From: Gammaproteobacteria bacterium
Lineage (GTDB): Bacteria; Pseudomonadota; Gammaproteobacteria; S012-40
Assembly (NCBI GenBank): GCA_029879945.1
Contig: JAOUPJ010000025.1
Span: forward strand, 1-19,462
Direction of reading: 5' to 3'
Length of the DNA: 19,462 nucleotides
This document shows, one piece after another, positions 15,102 through 19,462 of this stretch (the first letter of the stretch is position 1; every line of letters begins with the position of its first letter). A program made the translations under genes and the position numbers. A model generated the notes under the pieces. That model had not been told where the DNA came from, ran no database searches, and worked only from the letters and a program-made list of their open reading frames with translations.

Positions 15102-16064
15102 CTAAGTCCAGGAAGTATAGCCCAAAAAGGTTTGCGGGTAACGTTCTTCCAAACCCTGCATGGCCTGCAAGCCACCACTGTGCAGTGCCACTATAATTGA
15201 ACCAGGGTCAAACCGATCGTTGCTTATCATGTCCAACAGACCAAAAAACATTTTGGCAGTATAGATGGGTTCCAGTGGTATTGCTGTGTCGGCAGAGAAG
15301 TTTTTCATAAAGACAATCAACTCATCCGAAAATCGGGCATAGCCGCCAAAACAATAATCGTGATTGATCAACCATGATTTTTGAATCGCTCCCGGTGCGA
15401 GTCTTCTAACCCTGTTTTCTAGATCTTCCGCCCCCTTAAGGACTGAAATTCCCACGGCAGTCTGCCCCTTATTCAAGCCTTCCACTATACCGGCAAGGGT
15501 TCCCCCGCTCCCCACCGCGCTAACAATCACGTCTGGCTTTCCGTTTAGCTGCGTCTCAACTTCCGAGACCAGCTCTTTGACCCCTGTGACAGCGAGCGTG
15601 TTACTTCCCCCTTCCGGAATGAGGAAAAAGTCTCCCCACTTTTTTTTGAGGGCATCCAAAAACTGAACCGAATCACGTTTTCGATATTGCTCCCGACTGA
15701 TATACTGAATATGCACACCACAATCTTTTACATACTGCAAGGTCGGATTCAATTTCTCATAAGGTTCCCCTCGGATCACTACCACACCATCCAATGAGTA
15801 AAGCGAACACACGGCAGCAAAGGCATGTATATGATTGGAATAGGCACCGCCGAAAGTGAGTAGGCGACCAATATCGTATTCAAGCGCATGATACACATTG
15901 TATTTCAATTTTCGCCACTTATTTCCCGATACCAATGGATGGATCAGATCATCTCGTTTCACATACAGGGAGACTTTTTTCTCTTCCAGTAGCGGGAAAG
16001 ACAATTTCTGAATTGGTGTGGGTGCGTGCGTAGAAAATATATCGCGCCTATCCGAGCCGGACAT
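15102..16064 (-). CDS. PLP-dependent D-cysteine desulfhydrase / ACC deaminase family enzyme, desulfhydrase-like
   Basis: This 320-residue cytoplasmic fold-type II PLP enzyme is intact for its family. Key features are VKRDDLIHPLVSGNKWRKLK with the PLP-binding Lys49, GGAYSNHI (~75-82, substrate carboxylate/phosphate region) and the glycine loop AVGSGGTLAG that binds the PLP phosphate. Within the family, ACC deaminases carry Glu after the active-site Tyr and Leu in HLGG, whereas D-cysteine desulfhydrases carry Ser/Thr. Here the sequences are YTAK (Thr, ~267) and HSGG (Ser, ~295), which points to D-cysteine desulfhydrase-type chemistry (D-Cys to pyruvate, sulfide and ammonia) rather than ethylene-precursor breakdown. 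That assignment is inference. GAGGA lies ~10 nt before the ATG. mscS follows 22 bp downstream. Confidence 0.88.
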   Translation of the reverse strand: MSGSDRRDIFSTHAPTPIQKLSFPLLEEKKVSLYVKRDDLIHPLVSGNKWRKLKYNVYHALEYDIGRLLTFGGAYSNHIHAFAAVCSLYSLDGVVVIRGEPYEKLNPTLQYVKDCGVHIQYISREQYRKRDSVQFLDALKKKWGDFFLIPEGGSNTLAVTGVKELVSEVETQLNGKPDVIVSAVGSGGTLAGIVEGLNKGQTAVGISVLKGAEDLENRVRRLAPGAIQKSWLINHDYCFGGYARFSDELIVFMKNFSADTAIPLEPIYTAKMFFGLLDMISNDRFDPGSIIVALHSGGLQAMQGLEERYPQTFLGYTSWT

Positions 16065-16133
16065 TTGTATTTAATCCTCAAAAAAACTATAGTAACGGGA
16101 CTCGATCTCCAACAACTACCATATTACAAGAAA
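16065..16133. promoter_or_regulatory. Short divergent promoter region
   Basis: Only 69 bp separate the ATG of the - strand PLP enzyme from the preferred ATG of the + strand lipoprotein, so both promoters must lie within, or overlap, the neighbouring coding starts. I could not pick out convincing -35/-10 pairs. A GAGGA on the - strand (the PLP enzyme RBS) is the only clear signal. Confidence 0.35.
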
Positions 16134-17435
16134 ATGCCCCTACTCATTATTGCTATTTTTCTTTTTCTGGGTGGCTGTGCCAGTACCCCCCTGCTCACCA
16201 AAGACGATTATGGAAACAGTCTCAGGCATTTTTCAACAAATAAAATTACCTTGGCACGGGAACTCCATCCCAGACTGGAAGACGGTAGCTTTATCGCCTT
16301 GATGGAAACCACGTATCTGGATCTGTTGCAGGGAAAGCCCGATATAGAACCCCTTGCCCAGTATGCAAAACTGATTGAGGACCGGGTTCGCTACGATGTG
16401 AGCCGGGAGATCGAATCCTTTTTCTATGTGGAAACGCCCGAGCAATACTATGCCTCCGAACATGAGATTGTGTGGATGCATCTATTATTGAGTTGGGGCT
16501 ATTCACTAAAGCAAAAATATGAGTCTGCTTGTGTCGAAGCCCGCAAAGCCAGTCACTTGCTTAGCCATACCTGGTCGGAGGAAGGACATTTTGACCACGC
16601 CTCCTTGCGCATCTTTTCAGGGGTGATGTTTTCTTTATGCGGTGAATGGGCGGAGGCAGTGGTAGATTTTCGAGTGGCTCAAAAACTGGAACCCAAATTG
16701 ACCTGGCTAAAAGAACTTTCCGAATTGACGCATGCACCCAAGCAACTCGTTCTAGGTCTTGGAGGAATAGGACCTGAACCGGAATGGAATCCTGATCTCG
16801 ATATCAACGTGGCGCGCAGTATGAGGCAAGTCAGCTTCTATTTCGGGGGACGAGAATCCGATCTGGAAATACACGACAGAGATAAGCGTTTTGTTAAAAG
16901 TTTCCGAACACCGGTTTCCAGAGAATGGTATCATCGACACATGGTGCGAGACAATGAAATACAGGATCTAATAAAAGATACCAAGTATGCCGGAAATCTC
17001 CTAGATACCGGCCTGGAATACTCGCTCACAACAGCAGGCACGGTGATTGGCGGTGTCGCCATTGCAACGGTGGGGATTGCACTCGGAGCGGGGATTACCT
17101 ACGTGGCCATTCAAGCAGAATCCATGGACATATTTTTATTTGGTCTCGCAGTGGCTGGTGGTTCGGTGAGTCTCGCAGTGAAGAAATTCAAAGAACAACA
17201 AGAATGGCAGCGCAAACGCTCACGCCAAAAACTGGATCCTTCAAAAAAATATCGTTTCGTACGCTATCTACCAGAATATTTTTGGTTGAGTTGGAGTGAC
17301 AAAGCTCTAAAAGAGCCCATTTTTGCTACCAAAAATGGGAAAGAGATCGCAATGCTCAGTACACAAGAAAACAAACGGGGCAATGCAGTATCTATATTCT
17401 TTTTTGCCGATTATCCTGCGCCGAAGTGGCGGTAA
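16134..17435 (+). CDS. Uncharacterised TPR-like lipoprotein with a C-terminal glycine-rich membrane hairpin
   Basis: The ATG at 16134 gives 433 residues with a compact lipoprotein signal, lipobox LGGC (Cys15), then ASTPLL. This start lacks the usual N-terminal positive charges. A TTG at 16065 in the same frame would add KK just before the hydrophobic stretch, so the true start is uncertain. Residues ~120-190 look like two TPR-type helix pairs (SLKQKYESACVEARKASHLL; CGEWAEAVVDFRVAQKLEP), similar in style to uncharacterised COG3014-type lipoproteins. Residues ~299-350 are Gly/Ala-rich and hydrophobic (TAGTVIGGVAIATVGIALGA and onward), resembling a glycine-zipper hairpin that could insert in or cross a membrane. 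A basic, aromatic C-terminal domain follows (KKYRFVRYLPEYFWLSW). It is convergent with the FG-GAP-like gene, with 11 bp between stops. The function is unknown. A role in envelope assembly or secretion is only a guess. Confidence 0.78.
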   Translation: MPLLIIAIFLFLGGCASTPLLTKDDYGNSLRHFSTNKITLARELHPRLEDGSFIALMETTYLDLLQGKPDIEPLAQYAKLIEDRVRYDVSREIESFFYVETPEQYYASEHEIVWMHLLLSWGYSLKQKYESACVEARKASHLLSHTWSEEGHFDHASLRIFSGVMFSLCGEWAEAVVDFRVAQKLEPKLTWLKELSELTHAPKQLVLGLGGIGPEPEWNPDLDINVARSMRQVSFYFGGRESDLEIHDRDKRFVKSFRTPVSREWYHRHMVRDNEIQDLIKDTKYAGNLLDTGLEYSLTTAGTVIGGVAIATVGIALGAGITYVAIQAESMDIFLFGLAVAGGSVSLAVKKFKEQQEWQRKRSRQKLDPSKKYRFVRYLPEYFWLSWSDKALKEPIFATKNGKEIAMLSTQENKRGNAVSIFFFADYPAPKWR

Positions 17436-17446
17436 GTGACTTGCTT

Positions 17447-19462
17447 TTAGTAGAGATATACTGCACCTGAAGCATCTAATGAATTATCGCTTTGATCTAG
17501 AGCTGTATCCGTTGATTTTGAAGCACTGTCTTCACCAGAGGCTCCCATTACGATTATCGTAGCATCAGAATTAATTGATAAGGCGACAGAAAAGTAGTCT
17601 CCCTCTTCTGAATTGCTAGCCTTTATATATGCCTGCTGCTTCCAAGTATTGAGTGTAGACTTGAATAGGTATCCTGCTCCAACGCTCCCGGAGACATAAT
17701 TCCCGGGTTCAAACTCTTCACCTAGATTCACGCCTTTAGTTCTACTCGCTTCTCTCCAACTACCAACCAACAAAGCGTTACCATTTCTGCTAAGTTGAAG
17801 AGGTAAACCAAATCCGAAAAGAGTATTTGGATTGCTGGCCTTCAAATAGGTTTCTTGTCCCCAGCCACTAGCACCGAGTCGGTAGATATAGGCAGCACCC
17901 ACGTTTGACGAGTCATTGTTCTCTGTGTCAGTACTAAGCAAACTACCTTCACCAGGAGCCCCAACTGCAAGAATTTTCCCATCACCGCTCAGTGACACTG
18001 AAAAACCAAAAACATCAGATTTTTCAGCATTGGACGCCTTGATATATGCCCTTTTCGACCAAAGACCTTCTACGCGGTTGTAGACATAGACAGCACCCGC
18101 ATGGCTAGCCAAACTATCTGTAGGGTAATTACCACTATTTATAATCTGTTTGGTAGCACTATCTTCCCCTATAGCGCCAACAGCCAAGGTATTACCATCG
18201 GAGCTAAGTGCCACACTACTCCCAAATTGATCAGATGGGCCAGAATTCGAGGCTTTAATATATGCCTGTTGATTCCATTGACTTGAATTTCTAACAAATG
18301 TATAGACTGCTCCAGATAGATAGGCCAACCCAACATCAGGATCAGCAGTGGCACTATGAATGATCGAATTTGCACTGCTTTTTTCGTACTGACTTCCAAC
18401 TGCCAATGTATTACCATCTGCACTAAGTGCAACAGAAATCCCAAACAAAGCGTATGTAGCAGTATTACTTGCTTTGATGTAGGCCTGCTGATTCCATGCG
18501 CCGTTGTCTCGTGTAAAGACATAAACAGCCCCTGAATCTATAGCATCATTGTCACCAGGGTCTGCGGTGGCGCTATTTATGACTCCTTTATTGGCACTGG
18601 CCTCTCTTGATGCACCTACGGCAAGTGTATTTCCGTCAGCACTTAGGGCAATTGCAGACCCGAAGTAATCATCCCCTCGGGTATTACTTGCTTTGATATA
18701 GGCTTGTTGTGTCCAAACATTAAGCTCACGCACAAAGACATACACAGCCCCGGCACCCACCATTGTATTATCATCAGGCTCAGTATCAGCTGAGTTCAGA
18801 ACACCTCTAAAAGAATTACCCTCATTGTATGCTCCCACTGCTAGAGTATTTCCATCAGAGCTTATGGTTAGAGTATGTCCAAAACGATCATCGTATCCCG
18901 AGTTACTGGCTTTCAAATAGCCAATGCTATTGAGCATTAAATTCGCCACTCCCTTCGGCGGGGTGGAATAACAGGTATTTGTGTTACATGCTTCAAGGAC
19001 TAAACTTGCATTCACCCAATTAAATCGATGAACAGATATATCCATATCGAAGCTCGTCGCAATAAGGTTACTGTCTAGAGGGCTATAACCCGAAACACCA
19101 TCTGGATTATAGAGCAGTTTGTAGAAACTAGCTTGCGGGATGCTATTCCAACTAAACTTGAGTCTTTTTGTTTCAGCGGAAGCACTAAAATTGAGATCTG
19201 GTGCTGCAATAGTTTTTGCTGAAGACAGCTTGGAAACTCCGAATTTCCCTTTGACATCTTGCGGCCTCACTTCCACGGAAATTTCCCTGCCGGCATCACC
19301 TAACCCTAAATTATACTGATTACTTTCCGTTTCGCCCCCGATATTCACACCATCTCGTTTCCATTGATAGCGATGGCTTCCGGCTATATCCCCGTCTAAA
19401 TCACTGATCTTGACCGAGGCGGTGAGTGCATTACCAATGGTATTGGTACCAAGAATGGTGAT
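17447..19462 (-). CDS. C-terminal part of a secreted FG-GAP-like seven-repeat protein
   Basis: The reverse frame is open from the right window edge to the stop at 17449-17447, giving 671 visible residues. A GTG at 19348 is internal, since coding continues upstream of it (VKISDLDGDIAGSHRYQWKR, an Ig-like YQWxRDG domain). From the edge, residues ~1-75 are Ig-like, ~80-165 FN3-like (RLKFSWNSIPQASFYKLLYN, with CNTNTC), and ~180-671 hold seven repeats of ~72 residues. Each repeat has the pattern AYIKASN-x-DxFG, then SADGNTLAVGA, then GAVYVF. This is an FG-GAP_2/integrin-alpha-type beta-propeller blade, and seven blades make one complete propeller ending at the natural C-terminus. The N-terminus and any signal or anchor lie outside. 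Such propellers usually mediate extracellular binding. Confidence 0.88.
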   Translation of the reverse strand: MTILGTNTIGNALTASVKISDLDGDIAGSHRYQWKRDGVNIGGETESNQYNLGLGDAGREISVEVRPQDVKGKFGVSKLSSAKTIAAPDLNFSASAETKRLKFSWNSIPQASFYKLLYNPDGVSGYSPLDSNLIATSFDMDISVHRFNWVNASLVLEACNTNTCYSTPPKGVANLMLNSIGYLKASNSGYDDRFGHTLTISSDGNTLAVGAYNEGNSFRGVLNSADTEPDDNTMVGAGAVYVFVRELNVWTQQAYIKASNTRGDDYFGSAIALSADGNTLAVGASREASANKGVINSATADPGDNDAIDSGAVYVFTRDNGAWNQQAYIKASNTATYALFGISVALSADGNTLAVGSQYEKSSANSIIHSATADPDVGLAYLSGAVYTFVRNSSQWNQQAYIKASNSGPSDQFGSSVALSSDGNTLAVGAIGEDSATKQIINSGNYPTDSLASHAGAVYVYNRVEGLWSKRAYIKASNAEKSDVFGFSVSLSGDGKILAVGAPGEGSLLSTDTENNDSSNVGAAYIYRLGASGWGQETYLKASNPNTLFGFGLPLQLSRNGNALLVGSWREASRTKGVNLGEEFEPGNYVSGSVGAGYLFKSTLNTWKQQAYIKASNSEEGDYFSVALSINSDATIIVMGASGEDSASKSTDTALDQSDNSLDASGAVYLY

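Overview
The window looks like chromosomal DNA of a Gram-negative bacterium, most likely a marine or aquatic gammaproteobacterium. The evidence is a fused two-domain MnmC tRNA-modification enzyme, two lipobox lipoproteins, periplasmic binding proteins with Sec signals, a methyl-accepting chemotaxis protein and a moderate GC content. I cannot name the genus. No transposase, integrase, tRNA, rRNA or CRISPR array is visible.

Layout, left to right. At 1-186 (-) is the N-terminus of a membrane signalling protein cut by the window edge. At 379-4362 (-) is a 1327-residue lipoprotein with two fibronectin-III-like domains, a chitobiase-like domain and six PPC-type repeats at a ~360-bp period, closed by a clear terminator. 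At 4689-4826 (+) is a 45-residue single-helix membrane microprotein, convergent with mnmC (4837-6771, -). Upstream of mnmC on the same strand are a chemoreceptor (6808-8466) and an orphan PhnD-like periplasmic binding protein (8550-9407). These two are separated by a strong hairpin without a U-tract, which suggests a binding-protein/chemoreceptor pair.

After a 545-bp intergenic region come three + strand genes. They are a Methyltransf_2-type SAM methyltransferase lacking the usual catalytic HDW motif (9953-10987, with a strong terminator), a second PhnD-like binding protein interrupted by an in-frame TGA (11114-11974), and a squalene/phytoene synthase-family enzyme (12060-13112). The synthase meets tail-to-tail with a small secreted Lys-rich helical protein (13104-13322, -). 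Next is an 84-residue protein whose CxxC-membrane helix-HxCPxC layout resembles LITAF domains (13647-13901, +).

The right part holds an MscS-type channel (13958-15079, -) downstream of a PLP-dependent D-cysteine desulfhydrase/ACC deaminase-family enzyme (15102-16064, -). Divergent from these is an uncharacterised TPR-like lipoprotein (16134-17435, +). Last is the C-terminal 671 residues of an FG-GAP-like repeat protein with seven repeats (17447-19462, -), open at the right edge.

The most interesting material is the chemosensory-looking cluster at 6.8-12 kb. It has two PhnD-like binding proteins with no permease or ATPase nearby, one next to a chemoreceptor and one apparently dying by a single nonsense codon, either side of an atypical methyltransferase. 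The LITAF-like microprotein is the next most interesting item.
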